Origin: Pectinophora gossypiella
Taxonomy: Eukaryota; Arthropoda; Insecta; Lepidoptera; Gelechiidae
Direction of reading: 5' to 3'
Length of the DNA: 64,000 nt
NCBI RefSeq assembly: GCF_024362695.1
Contig: NW_026063241.1
Span: forward strand, 684,501-748,500
Positions 51,960-63,398 of this stretch are shown here, piece by piece (position 1 is the first letter of the stretch; every line of letters begins with the position of its first letter). The notes beneath the pieces were generated by a model. It worked only from the letters and a program-made list of their open reading frames with translations, ran no database searches and had not been told where the DNA came from. A program made the position numbers and the translations under genes.

Positions 51960-53475
51960 GGGTGGACTTGTGGCGTTGGCGAGCTATTTTATAGATCGAG
52001 TTTTCATTTTCTGCATTTTCAAGTTTTTCATAGAGCCTCTGTCTAGATTTTGCCATGGATTGTGCTACTGCAATTTTGGCAGTCTTCTTTAGACTCTTGT
52101 ATTCTAGCCGGTCTTCTTCTAGTTTTGATTTTTGCCACACCTTAAATGCATCTCGCTTTGCTTTTATTAAATCCTTAGCACTTTCATTCCACCAAGCGGC
52201 GTCCTTATTCTGACGTAGTGCGCCACGTGATATTCCCATGATCGCCTTAGCCTTCTCGACACAAAGGGTCTCGAAGTCAGACCACCTCTGGTTTGCCGGT
52301 TTTTCGGTCTCAATGTCCTCAGTCACATAGTTGTGTACCCACTCAGAGAACCGTAGTCCATTAGAGGTGTGTAGATCCTTCCACTTTATGCTCTCTGTTC
52401 TGTCTACGTATGTACGTATGCGCTTCGGTAGACACATAATTGCGACGAGTAACCTGTGCTGTGATGTGAGCGCATTTCCTGGGATCACTTTGCAGTCTTT
52501 ATAAAGCTTGCGGATGTTGTCGCTGGCGAGGATAAAGTCGATTTGTGTTTCGTGGTTAGAACATTTATAGGTAATAAGATGATCTGGTTTCTTTCGGAAG
52601 CACGTGTTTATAATTTTTAATTGGTGCTTTACTGCGAAGTTTAAGATGTCACCTCCCTGTTGGTTTGCGGCGCCAGAACCATACCCTCCGTGAGCAGCGC
52701 TGTGCTGGGTGTTTTGTTCTCCAACATGCCCATTCAAGTCTCCACCAATGTGGATATATTCTGATATGGGTATGCTTTGCATAACATCGTCGAAGTCCTC
52801 CCAGAAATCCAGTTTCTCTTGTTCGGAACAGCCGGTTTGTGGTGCATATGCTGAGATAATGTTGAATGGTAGCTGATCATCCATTGCTAGTTTTATGGCT
52901 ATTAGCCTATCGCTCTTCCTGTCTACATTGATGATTCTCTGCTTCAGGTGTTCGTCTAGTACGATACCTACTCCGTTTCTCTTGGTATCGACTCCGTGGT
53001 ATATTAGCTGGAATCCATTGCCTATATCCCTAGACTTTGACCCCTTCCACTTCGTTTCCTGTATGCAGCAGGCGTTAATTAGTCTAGTCTTCAGGATTTC
53101 ACTTAGTTCTCTGCTGCGCCCAGTCAATGTGCCGAGATTCCATGTTGCAAGTCTGAGTTTGTCAAAAACTTTTGGGTGCGAACGTTGGTTCTTGTCATGG
53201 CCGTCGCTTCTGGGGTACGCCCTAGCATGACTCGTATTCCTGGCTTCCATTGCATCCACGTCGCTTAAGGGGGACGCCCTAGCATTTGACTTACTCATTC
53301 TTTTATCTTTGTGTATCATGTTCGTGTAAGGAGTATGAAGGTTTGGCTGAAGTTTTATGGCCGGTTGCCACCTGACGCCAAGGTTGTGCTTCTCCTGGAG
53401 ACATGCGGGAGCCGCCGTTGACTCTGATGGGCTCTTCCGTCGCCGTCCCTTCTGTACGCCCCAACCTGGGTGCAC
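51919..53475 (-). pseudogene. RTE LINE endonuclease domain
   Basis: Landmarks on the minus strand: LRLATWNLGTLTGRSREL (start of the domain), CIQETKWKG (catalytic Glu), NIISAYAPQTGC, HIGGDLNGHVG, IDFILAS and SQHRLLVAI (final His). The N-terminal residues before KLRLATWN are low in conservation, so the true start is uncertain. Confidence 0.8.
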
Positions 53476-53680
53476 AGCACTATCCGCAGCCTCTGCTCCG
53501 ATTATTTCGAAGAAGCCTGCACTAGGGGTTTGGTGTCGGAGTATCCTTCTCCGGCCTGTTGGTCCGCGGGAGGTATTTTATTTCCCTCCTACCCGGCATA
53601 TCTGCCGAGCGTTCCCCTATCCGCCACCTGGGGACGCGTTCTCTGGGGGTGAGGCTCCCCCGAGAATCTCCATAGTGCAT

Positions 53681-54288
53681 ATGAAAACCTATTTAACCTA
53701 ATACATAAGTTATCATTATGTTTTTCTCACGTTAAATTCCGATCAATAATTACTCCAAGAAATTTTATAGCTTTTGTTTCATTAATAGCGATCTTCGAAT
53801 AATTAATGTTGTGATGTTCATTAGTTTTATTCATTTTATGTTTAAAGTTCATATAAATAGTTTTATCCAAATTAATGTTTAATTCATTACTTTGTAGCCA
53901 TTGTATTATAGATATTATTTCATTATTTATTTCATTATCATAGTCAGCTATTTTTTTATTACAGATGTCAAAAACTACCGTGCTATCGTCAGCGAACATT
54001 ATCATTGGATATTTTGTCGCTTGGGGAAAATCATTAATATAAATTAAAAATAATAATGGACCCAGGACACTTCCCTGCGGTACACCATGCAACACCATCT
54101 TCATATCTGAGCAGTATCTTGTATCCATTTTAGTAGACACATTTATTTTATATGCATGTTATTTGTTTTCTATTACTCAGGTAAGACTCCAAAAGTTTGT
54201 GAACGTTCCCTCTAATGCCGAATAGATCAAGTTTCCGCAATAAAATTTTGTGATTAACATAATCAAATGCCTTTGAAAGGTCCATATA
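53681..54288 (-). pseudogene. LINE-D reverse transcriptase, C-terminal half
   Basis: LHGVPQGSVLGPLLF (motif B), IMFADDSTVVF (motif C) and FLGVIIDRNLT are readable in 54140-53727. Upstream to 54288 the minus strand reads FDYVNHKILLRKLDLFG. The next residues lie beyond the MITE at 54778, where MDLSKAFD begins. Confidence 0.75.
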
Positions 54289-54777
54289 CAGGGTGTTAGT
54301 GACATCGTAACGAATACTGAGGGGGATGATTCAGACCATGAGTCTGAGTTAATATCAAGTGGAATTTTCTGTCGCAAAATTCATGTTTTTTTTTTAGTTT
54401 TTTTTTAATTATTTTTAATTCTATACTTTCGCGATCGAAAATTCCACTTGATATTAACTCGGAATACTGAGCTAAATCAGCCCCCTCAGTATTCGTTACG
54501 ATGTCACTTACACCCCTTACCAGTACCACAGGTAGCCATACAAGTAGGTATGGGTGTTAGTGACACCGTAACGAATACTGAGGGGGATGATTCAGACCAT
54601 GATTCTGAGTTGATAATAAGTGGAATTTCCTGTCGGAAAATTTATGATTTTTTTATGTTTTTTTTAAATTATTTTCCATTCCATACTTTTGCGACGGAAA
54701 AATCTACTTGATATCAACTCAGAATCATGGCCTGAATCATCCCTCAAAGTTTTCGTTACGATGTCACTAACACCCTG
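54289..54777. mobile_element. Two long-hairpin MITEs in tandem, TA target site
   Basis: The outer ends are CAGGGTGTTAGTGACATCGT (54289) and its complement ending CACCCTG (54777), flanked by TA on both sides. Inside are two independent near-perfect hairpins of about 225 bp: 54289-54515 and about 54551-54777, each with arms GTAACGAATACTGAGGGGGA...ATCAAGTGGAATTT and an AT-rich loop. A TA duplication fits a Tc1/mariner-type or similar superfamily. They interrupt LINE-D RT at motif A. Confidence 0.8.
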
Positions 54778-55888
54778 TATAGTGCAATAACCAGTTTACT
54801 TTTATCCATTGACTGTAAAATGTTTGACATGAATTCATAAATAGCCATATTTACTCATTGTCCCTTGCGAAAACCTTTTTGATTGTGGCATAAAATTTTA
54901 TTCTGCTCCAGGTATGAAAGCATACTTGCATATATAACCTTTTCATAAATTTTTGCTAAAACTGGTATCAGAGAAACCGGTCTATAATTATTAATATTAT
55001 CTTTATTATCTTTTTTGTACATTGGCTATAGAAAGTTTTAATTCTTCCGGAAATACGCCAAGTTCAATGGATATATTTATTAGATATGTCAATAGAGGAG
55101 AAATGTCTGGGGAAACATATTTCACCACCTTTGTGTTTATTTCATCATATCCCGTACTCTGGGTATTTTTCAAGCTTATTATAATTTTTTCAACATCTTT
55201 TCGTGTAACTGGTTTCATGAACATCGAATTCAATTGTGGAGTAATTCGACTGCTGCTTTCAGTTATTGCAATATTATCTGAGCTTTGAATTAAATCTATA
55301 TAGAAAGAGTTAAACGCATTGGCAATCTGTGTAGGTTCTGTTATACATATATTGTCCCTTGTATGTAATTTGATCAATCTTTGATTTCGGTAAATTATAT
55401 TTATTCTCATTTATTATCTTCCACGTAGTTTTAGATTTATTATCAGAGTTTTTAATTAAGTAATCACTTTGTGCTTTTTTTGTCAATTCTATAACTTTTT
55501 TTAATCTTTTTGTGCATATTTTTAGCTCGTCTTTATATTTTTTATAGTGTGATACTCTGTGTTTCCAAAACATTTGCCTTTTCCTTCTACAACATAATGT
55601 AATTCCTTTGGAGATCCATTTCGGTTTTTGCATCAATGATACCTTTACTTTTATATTGGGGAAGCACAAATCGTAGAGTAATTTAAACAAATCAAAGAAA
55701 ACTATGAATCCCTGAGATGGGTCTGATATCCCTTCTAATGCTAACCAATTTATATTTTTTATACAGTTTTTAAACTTGTCCATATTGTCTTTGTGAAGAT
55801 TACAAGTAGTTTTGATGGGGCACATCAATAGTTGTGCTGTGTGATCTGAGATACTGAATTCTAGCACTTCCCCTTTACACCTATACAT
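54778..55888 (-). pseudogene. LINE-D ORF2 linker and reverse transcriptase, N-terminal half
   Basis: 55888-55310 is the endonuclease-RT linker (SDHTAQLLM at its start, KPKWISKGITLCCRRKRQMF). 55410-55006 has the RT fingers (MKPVTRKDVEKIIISLK, STGYDEINTKVVK). The rest, to 54778, reads in pieces including the QKGFRKGQ region. At least two frame changes. Confidence 0.7.
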
Positions 55889-56009
55889 GTTATTGCTATG
55901 TTATCAATGCACGTACCGCTGCGCGGTCTCGTAACCTGTTTTATTTGCATTTTCATATTAAAGCTGGCTAATAAGCACAGTAATTTTTGTACTATTGTGT
56001 CGTTTTCCA

Positions 56010-56456
56010 TCAAAATATTGATAAAAATATACATAAAATGCCCTCCAATTTGCTAAAAAATATGTCAAAAGTCATTTTTATATTATTCCGTTGTGGTACC
56101 CTATACATGCATACAACCGTTATATTATGTTCTGTTATATTAATAGCACAACACTCTATTAAGTTCGATACACTGAACTTCGCCACATCAACAGATTCAA
56201 ACTTTAATCCATTCCGTACTAGAATGCAAGACCCACCATTCCGTTCTGTCCTACTATAAAATGCTGCAATTGAGTAATTCTCTATTTTCAATAAATTAAA
56301 ATTATCCGATACCATATTATGTTCAGTAAAGCACAAAATATCAAAGTGTTTACCATTTTCCTTGTAATCATTTAGGGCTACGTGAAATGAGTCAGCGGCT
56401 GCTAGTGAAATGTTCACTCTTTTCATTTTCACAGAGTAATTCCGATTGATCCGCAA
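56010..56456 (-). pseudogene. LINE-D endonuclease, N-terminal part
   Basis: Reads HFDILCFTEHNM (catalytic Glu region), GGSCILVRNGL and ITVVCMYRVPQRN, the first half of the AP-endonuclease fold. The second half (about 56010-55890) is degraded; SDHTAQ of the domain end is in the next frame at 55860. Confidence 0.7.
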
Positions 56457-57081
56457 CTATGCTCTCATTTATGTCGTAGACATAATTCTCCGTTTCAGTA
56501 CTTTTTTCACATGCAGTCGCAATGTAATTATAATACCTGTACAAATTTTCGATTCTAAGAATTTCTCTACTAATGTACCTACTAATGTAATATGCAAATT
56601 TTGTTTTCTTAGGTTTATAATTTGTGTAATTTAAATTGACAAATGAACAGTTTTTCCTACTGTCACATATTTGGATAACCGTTTCATTCATCATGTGTTC
56701 ATTTAAATTTCTATTGTATGGTACTTCACAAAATATTACATTGGTCTCATTAACAAAATTCAACCATACGTTAATTGCCGACTTATATTCACATCGATTA
56801 ACCTCATTTATGCCGCCAATTACAACAACGTAGTCATTTTTAGATAACGACATCATTTTTCTCTTGAAACTGTTCAGGACATCTAACATTCTTGCACCGT
56901 TCTTCCAAAAACATGAAACTGACACGCTTGGACCCAGGATTGATTGAAGACATGTTTGCATATTTCTTCCCTGCTGATAAGCAATGATAATAACTCTTCT
57001 TCTATCTTTCGAATCAACTATACCAGTATTTATGACTTTTGCTTCATTTACTTTTTCTTCATTCCTTTTTTTAATGTACAT
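56392..57081 (-). pseudogene. LINE-D ORF1, SGNH/esterase-like domain
   Basis: The frame has a basic start, then DRRRVIIIAYQQGRNM, VSCFWKNGARMLDVL, KNDYVVVIGGINEVNR and VIFCEVPYNRN. The GGINE segment matches block III (GxN) of SGNH hydrolases, which occur in ORF1 of many CR1/L2 elements and may act on lipids or aid transport. The 57168-57446 coiled-coil frame continues into it after a frame change near 57175. Confidence 0.6.
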
Positions 57082-57167
57082 GCTGGACTCAATAACTGCT
57101 TTGTAACTTTTTGCGTTATTTTTAATTGTAAGGTGTTCTGTGTTGTTTTGTCTTTGTCTGATTGTAT

Positions 57168-57615
57168 TTAATCTGAAACCTCCGCCTGTATTTGTGCCTC
57201 TTCTACATTATTTATTCGTTCATTTTGCTTTGGCACTTGATCAAAAATTAATCTCTTAGAAGTAATACTCATGTTTTCGCTCCTTTTATTTGTATCGTTT
57301 AAACTATTTTTACTATTCGTTGATCTACAGATTCCAGATAAATAATCTATTTGTGTTTTATATTTATTTATTTCATTTTTCATGTCACTATTTTCCATTA
57401 AAAGCTTTTCAATATATTTATCAGACTTTGCTAACTTGTTATTCAACTCTTGAATTTTCTCTTCGAGTAACTGAAACTTTTCCGTTAAGTGTATGTCTGT
57501 CCAATTATCGGGGCAGCTCCTATTAAGTTTAGAGTTCGTAATGGTCGTACCCCCTAGATCCTCGTCATCTGTATTTAATGATTCAAAAGAATTGTTGGTG
57601 GATATGTCGTGGCCA
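57168..57615 (-). pseudogene. LINE-D ORF1, N-terminal coiled coil
   Basis: Open on the minus strand from about 57615: NSFESLNTDDEDLGG, then FQLLEEKIQELNNKLAKSDK and KYIEKLLMENSDMKNEINKY, a clear coiled coil. The first ATG inside is 57446, but coding similarity starts earlier, so the element is probably 5'-truncated at about 57615. Confidence 0.6.
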
Positions 57616-58716
57616 GATCATAGAATGGACCATTTCATGAAATGATCGACCATTTCATGAAATGGCCAACTTCAACTGACCATATCGTTTAAACGTCAGC
57701 GTTTAATGATATTTCCATCCACGTTTGGCCATATCATTAATGTAGGGTGTTCATGAAAAGTGGTGTAATAAAAACGCGATAAGGTAGGAAATAATGTATT
57801 ACTCTAGTACAAATTACAAAAATGTTTAAAAGTCAAATAAAAATTAAAAAGTCATTTTCGATTAACGGAGTGTTGATGTAGTTGACATATACGCCGTAAC
57901 TGCATCTCGCTTTGAAGTCGTCATCGAATAACGGTGTTTTTGTCATCGATAACACCACTACTAAGCAGATTTAATGCGGTTTCATTATAGTTATGTGAAC
58001 TACATCATATTACTATTGTTGCTGATATAGTTTAAAACGGTTCTCTATTTTTAAAGAGAATAATGATATATAAGCATAAAACTATACTCCGAATAAGAAA
58101 AGTTTTGGCACAACTTTGAACATTTTCGAAACTTACTTTTTCCTTGGCTGCATTTGGTTCATGATTGCGACTTTTTATATTTTTTGACACTATTTCATGC
58201 TATTAGTCATCATTCAGTATACTTTTCGTGTGTAAGATAAACATGCTGGCGGCGTAGGCCGCACCCTAACCTACTGTTATGCCTTGTAAAAATTATAACA
58301 AAATACTACTATTCTAAAAAAGAATTATGGATACCTATTTATATGCGAATCAAATTTATACCAACAAATATTAGTCCAAAAATAAGTTATACCTAACAAA
58401 CCAGTATTCCTAGATGTTATTATGGGAAAGTACTATTATGATAAAAAACGTTATGCAAAAAGGATTATGATAATTTAAATTATGACAAAAACATTTATGC
58501 GTTTTAATAGAATCCCGTTTCAAGTAGTTAATGCCATCTGCGGCAAATCTACAATAAGTCACATAAAAAAAAAGAAACTATACGGACAGTAGGATCGTCT
58601 ATATTTTTCTTTTTTTAAATTAATATCTCTTCATTTGCAGTTTTAATTATATCATATTTTGAAATCCAATAATAGTCCATTGATTTACGTAGCGTGGTCT
58701 CTCGACCTTCTTTTAT
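57616..58716. other. Gene-free repeat-rich stretch
   Basis: 57625-57670 holds a palindrome cluster with TTTCATGAAA twice. From about 58290 to 58510 the motif TTATG recurs at roughly 12-25 bp intervals, often followed by AAAA. CTGGCGGCGTAGGCCGCACC is at about 58243. Probably MITE or non-autonomous element sequence and possibly the LTR/leader of the gypsy element that follows; neither LTR end is identified. Confidence 0.45.
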
Positions 58717-59923
58717 TTGCCATATAACCCAAAAATAAAAATAAAGTTGCTGTCTACTTTGCAAGAATTAACTAAACTTGACACAAATTTGAAAAAATTG
58801 CCATTAGCAAGACGAACGGTAGAATATTTTCAACATAAATTAAAAGAAGCTAATACTTTCTATGAGGAATTTAACACCTTAGTAAAAACTGCACATCAAG
58901 CAGTACATGCAGGAACTTTAAGTGAATCTGATATAGAAACAATCAGAGAGATTAGTAGTAACATAAGAAAAGGGTATTTGTCTATAACAACTTTTTGTTC
59001 AGGTTCGCAAGACAGTAGTGTTATAAAAGAAGGTAGCCAAGAAGATATTGAAAACACCATGGAGAAATTTAGTTTAAAAACGGCTGTTTCTCTGTTGCCC
59101 CAATTGAATGGTGATGAGGAGGTTACGAAGCAGTTGATAGATTCCATTGATTTGTACAGTTCCATGATAGACCAAAAAGAGCATAGTCTGTTGATTAATT
59201 TTGTTTTGAAAACGCGCCTTACACAAAGCGCAAAGTTGAGACTATCGCCTGCTTACGTATCCATTGATGCTTTACTTGCAGATATGAGAAATCATTTACT
59301 AACAAAGCATTCAAGCAGCGCTACAAAATGAACTACTACGCGCTACGCAGAGCAGCGCTACGCTCGAGGATTACGGTAAGCTAGTCGAAGATTTGTTTGT
59401 TAGATTCACGGTTTCGCCTGCCGATGGTAATGATGAGGCATATAAAATCCTAAAGCCCATTAATGAAAAACTCGCCATCAAACGATTCACAGACGGGTTG
59501 CGAAATCGCAATTTAAGTATTATTTTAGCTGCACGTGATTATTCTTCACTTAAGGATGTCATCAAAGCAGCAAAGGACGAAGAAATGTCGATGATTCGCC
59601 CTGAAACGGACGGTAATGTATATTTCAATAGACGTGGAGGTAGGTTTGTCAGGAGAAATAATCAAGGTCAGAGATATAGGGGAAATGGTCAGCAGAACGG
59701 AAACCAAAATCAGACACGTGGTGGCTAGCCGCCTAGAGCGCGAGGCTATGGATACGGCCGCCCTGCACGCGGTTATAATAACTACAGAGGTAGATGTAAT
59801 TATAACAACTCCAACCATGCATATTTTCTTGAGGGAAGCAGTGGTGACAACAGCGTGAACAACCCAGAAAGCGCAGAAGAAACTTCAGACACTGGTAACA
59901 CTATTAATTTTTTTCGAGGTTAA
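58717..59923 (+). pseudogene. gag: Ty3/gypsy gag, broken
   Basis: 58717-59331 encodes a helical N-terminal part (LTKLDTNLKKLPLARRTVEY, LLINFVLKTRLTQSAK). After a frame change near 59320, 59393-59728 continues with EKLAIKRFTDGLRNRNL and an Arg/Gly/Asn-rich tail (RRGGRFVRRNNQGQRYRG). An in-frame TAG at 59726 is followed by more RG-rich sequence to 59923. There is no CCHC knuckle; the RG-rich end may replace it, as in some errantivirus-type elements. Role: capsid of the virus-like particle. Broken copy. Confidence 0.7.
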
Positions 59924-59989
59924 AAGGGTATTTTCTTGTAATTATGATAATTCGATAGAGCTCAACATATATGATAAAAAATAATAATA

Positions 59990-60219
59990 TGATTGATTGA
60001 TTGATTGACACAGGCGCATCTTTATGTGTTATAAAATATGATATTGTCCAACAGTGGAATCTATATATTCATAGGGAGATAATTAATATCAACGGTATAG
60101 GTGGAAAGTTACAAACGGAAGGTTTTGTTTACATAGACTTTGATATTAATGGCCTATCACTGAGTATTAAAAGGCTTATCATGCGAAAACGCCGGGATTT
60201 TAGGGCAAGATTTCCTTAG
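59990..60219 (+). pseudogene. Ty3/gypsy aspartic protease
   Basis: The active site LIDTGASLCVI is intact and is followed by INGIGGKLQTEG and a YIDFDI strand. (ATTG)n directly precedes it. A frame change at about 60185 cuts the C-terminal part; the following IPLKLG segment is in another frame, up to the LINE-E insertion at 60337. Confidence 0.7.
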
Positions 60220-60336
60220 GAAATATAACTGTCAAATTAATTATGAGAATAACACGGTCTCACTGACTAATTATGAATACAAAATTAATATCCCATTAAA
60301 ATTAGGTCGATTCTGTTTTACTAACTATTTATCGAT

Positions 60337-61646
60337 CAGAAAATCAGAAATCAGAAATCAGAAATCATTTATTCGCTTAGGATAGGTAGGTACAGAGTCA
60401 CAATATGGTATAAAGCAGTGTTACAGCATCTCTATCCTGCTAATTATTATTAGCATGCAAATGTCAAAAATTCAAAAATTCTCTAATACTATAAAAGCTA
60501 TTAGTAATAAGCCATTCGCGTAATTTAAAAGTCATAACTTTAGTGGGTCCGTTTTTAAATTTATCAGGTATCTTATTGTATACTTTTATGCACATGTTAT
60601 GAGGACTTTCTAAACAAAGTGTAGTTTTTGGACAGTAGTCCCTTGCTAGTTCGTGTGGTAGTCGTCTCCTTCTAGGATTAATATCAGCTGCTGTCTTAAA
60701 CAAATGTCCATGCTTTTTAACAAATTTAAATACCTCCAGTATATACATACAAGGGACTGTCAAAATTCGTAAGCTCACAAACAGCGGACGACACGAAATA
60801 TAAGGTGCTTTGTTACAGATGGCTCTAATACACTGTTTTTGAGCTACAAGTGCTCTCTTGTTATCTTTGCCATTGCCCCATAGCAGGAGTCCGTAATTGA
60901 GAATTGAGGCAACATACCCGTAGTAAGCCTGTAGTGTAACTCTTTGTGAAGTTAGTCTAGACAGTCTTCTTAGGACGTAAACAAATTTACTTAGCTTATC
61001 ACTAACTTTTTCTATTTGGTTATCAAAATTGAGTTTACTATTAATGTCTATGCCTAAAAATTTCACATTATCTACTTTTTCTAGTGTAATTCCATTGTAA
61101 TTTAAATTAAGGTTTATTTCTTTACGTCCTTTTACATTAAATTGTATATATTTGGATTTATTTAGATTTAGACAGAGATTATTAGTGTCAAGCCATTCAA
61201 CTACAGATTTAATAGTGTTGTTAATATCATCTTCATAAATATTTATATTATCCGGATTACTTTTTATAATTATTGATAAATCATCAGCGAACATAATACA
61301 TGCATGTCTTGTAATTTGTGGTAAGTCATTGATATACAATAAGAACAATAGAGGTCCTAAGACACTCCCCTGAGGTACACCAAATTTATTTGATTTAATT
61401 CTAGAGCGATGGGGGGTAACAAGTTTAAGGTCATCTATTTTGTTAATTTCCACACATTGGTTCCGGTTCTCAAGATAGGTTCGCAGCCATGATAGGGCTG
61501 GTCCACGTATGCCGTAGCTGTACAATTTTTTTATCAAAATGTCATGCGACACAAAATCGAAAGCCTTGGACATGTCGAAAAATAGTACAGTCGTCCATTG
61601 TTTTGTGTCAAGACCTAAAACGACTTTATGGACCAGATTACCTACC
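60337..61646 (-). mobile_element. LINE-E: 5'-truncated CR1/Jockey LINE in the gypsy pol gene
   Basis: A 1310-bp minus-strand fragment with a (GATTTCT)n 3' tail at about 60340-60370, flanked by the direct repeat ATCGAT (60331-60336 and 61647-61652). It encodes only RT and the C-terminus. The gypsy protein is collinear across it. Confidence 0.8.
60464..61646 (-). pseudogene. LINE-E RT and C-terminus
   Basis: An open frame without a start: VLFFDMSKAFDFVSH (motif A), FGVPQGSVLGPLLF (motif B), IMFADDLSIII (motif C), FLGIDINSKLNF, LNYGLLLWGNG and a C-terminus SFYSIREFLNF. The reading frame continues upstream to 61750, but those codons are antisense gypsy sequence. No stop or shift within about 390 codons suggests a fairly young insertion. 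Confidence 0.8.
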
Positions 61647-63398
61647 ATCGATACCACCTCGATGCGAAAAAATATTTCACATCGATACGAGTGTGAATGA
61701 GACATGTGTCGTAGTACCAAAAGAGTTGTGCGATGGAGTTTTCTTAGCATGCTCTATAGCAACACCAATAAATAATAAAATTGCTATACAAATTTTAAAT
61801 ACGCGAGAAGATGAAGTGAACTTAACTAATTTTAATCCAGAATGTGAGCGATTATCAGATTACGACATTTGTAAATTTGATACCAATTACATAGATGTTG
61901 ATAGAGTAAAGAAAGTCTTATCGGAGTTAGATTTAAAACATTTAAATGACGAGGAGCGAAACGGGATCCAAAATATTTGCGCTAAATATTCAGATATATT
62001 TTATATTTCTGGCGATAAATTGACTACTGCTAACTTGTACGAACAAAACATTCAAATAAAACCAGATTCAGACCCTGTATACGTTAAGCAGTATCGATTA
62101 CCATTCTCACAGAGAGACGAGTTAGAAAAACAAGTGACTAAAATGCTTAATGATGACGTCAACAAAAGATGGCGTTTAGTAATAGATTTTCGGAAACTTA
62201 ACGAAAGAATAGTTGACGATAAGTTTCCTTTACCTAATATAACGGATATTTTGGATTCTCTTTTGGCGCTATGTATTTTACTTATTTAGATTTACACCAG
62301 GCCTATTATCAGTTACAATTGAACGAAGGAAGTAGGAAATGTACCGCATTTACAACTCCTTCAGGGCAGTATCAAATGAAACGACTAGCTATGGGGTTAA
62401 AAACTAGCCCCAACGCTTTTTCGCGAGCGATGACAGTTGCTATGGCCGGATTAAATTACGATAAAGTCTTCGTTTATTTAGATGATTTGATTTGCTACGG
62501 AAGGAATCTTCAACAACATAACAAAAATCTTATGGATGTATTTTCACGTTTAAGGAAAGTGAACTTAAAATTGAACCCATCTAAATGCGAGTTTTTGAAA
62601 AAAGAGTTACTTTATTTGGGTCATGTGGTTTCTTCGAAAGGTGTGAAACCTGATTCGAATAAAATAATTGCTTTGGAAAAGTACCCCATTCCCGAAAATT
62701 CCGATGATGTTAAAAGATTTGTAGAAGAAGAATTATAGAAGTATTATAGAAAATTTATTCCCCACTTTGCCGAAATAACGATTCCCTTAAATAATTTATG
62801 CAGAAAAAATACAATATTTGAATGGAATACAGCATGCGAAAATTCATTCCTTAAAATTAAACATGCACTTGCGTCCCCGCCAGTATTTCAGTATCCAAAA
62901 TTGGACAGTGACAATACATTCATATTAAAGACTGATGCATCGGGCTTTGCAATTGGGTCCGTGCTATGTAACCAAGATCACAGGCTAGTCGCGTACGCAA
63001 GTCGAACGTTAAATAAAGCAGAGAAAAATTATCCGACCATAGAAAAAGAATTGTTGTCAATCGTGTGGTCAATTAAATATTTCAGACCATATCTATTCGG
63101 AAGAAAGTTTAAAATTGAAACTGATCATAGACCCCTTGTTTATTTATTTAACAAGTCGAATCCTTCTAGTCGCTTAACAAAATTCAGATTACTATTAGAG
63201 GAATACGATTTTGAAATTCATTACGTGAAAGGAAGCGAAAATGTGACTGCTGACGCTATGTCCCGTATACGTATTACAAGCGATGATTTAAAGAACATGA
63301 ATGAGCATATAGTGTCAGTATTAACTAGGGCACAACGGAAGAAGATGATGGATGGTAGTTATAATCCCCCGCCAGTCAAGGTCACAACCAACAATTAG
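61647..63398 (+). pseudogene. pol: Ty3/gypsy pol: RT and RNase H
   Basis: From 61653 the pol frame reads a spacer (CEKIFHIDTS), then YRLPFSQRDELEKQVTKML. The RT shows RLVIDFRKLNER, YLDLHQAYYQL, AMGLKTSPNAFSRAM, the catalytic VYLDDLI and GHVVSSKGVKPD. RNase H has LKTDASGFAIG and ETDHRPLVYL. Defects: an apparent deletion between MLNDD and KRWRLV, a frame change near 62270 and a stop at 62736. Integrase is missing because another insertion starts at about 63399. Confidence 0.8.

Larger units (their letters stand above)
50308..53664 (-). mobile_element. RTE-type LINE, 3.36 kb, with 16-bp target duplication
   Basis: It is flanked by the exact 16-bp direct repeat AATCTCCATAGTGCAT (50292-50307 and 53665-53680). 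On the minus strand a single ORF encodes endonuclease, RT and a short C-terminal domain, as in RTE/BovB elements, and ends with a GAAGAAG-rich tail. Two frame changes (near 51940 and 50770) interrupt the ORF. It lies inside LINE-D ORF2. Confidence 0.9.
49701..57615 (-). mobile_element. LINE-D (CR1-type with esterase-like ORF1), minus strand, with nested insertions
   Basis: Minus-strand order: ORF1 coiled coil (57615-57168), ORF1 SGNH-like domain (57081-56392), endonuclease (56456-about 55890), linker and RT (55888-53681), C-terminus (50291-49701). It is interrupted by an RTE LINE (50308-53664), a double-hairpin MITE (54289-54777) and a short (TCAAA)n-tailed repeat (about 50110-50200). Protein collinearity across each insertion supports one original element. 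Several frame changes make it inactive. Confidence 0.75.

Noticed and set aside
53357..53701. Plus-strand 114-codon ORF over the RTE 5' end
   Set aside because: Antisense shadow of the GC-rich RTE leader, running past the target duplication.
61489..61652. N-terminal part of the plus-strand frame 61489-62289
   Set aside because: These codons are antisense to the LINE-E RT; gypsy pol similarity begins only after the insertion boundary at about 61653.
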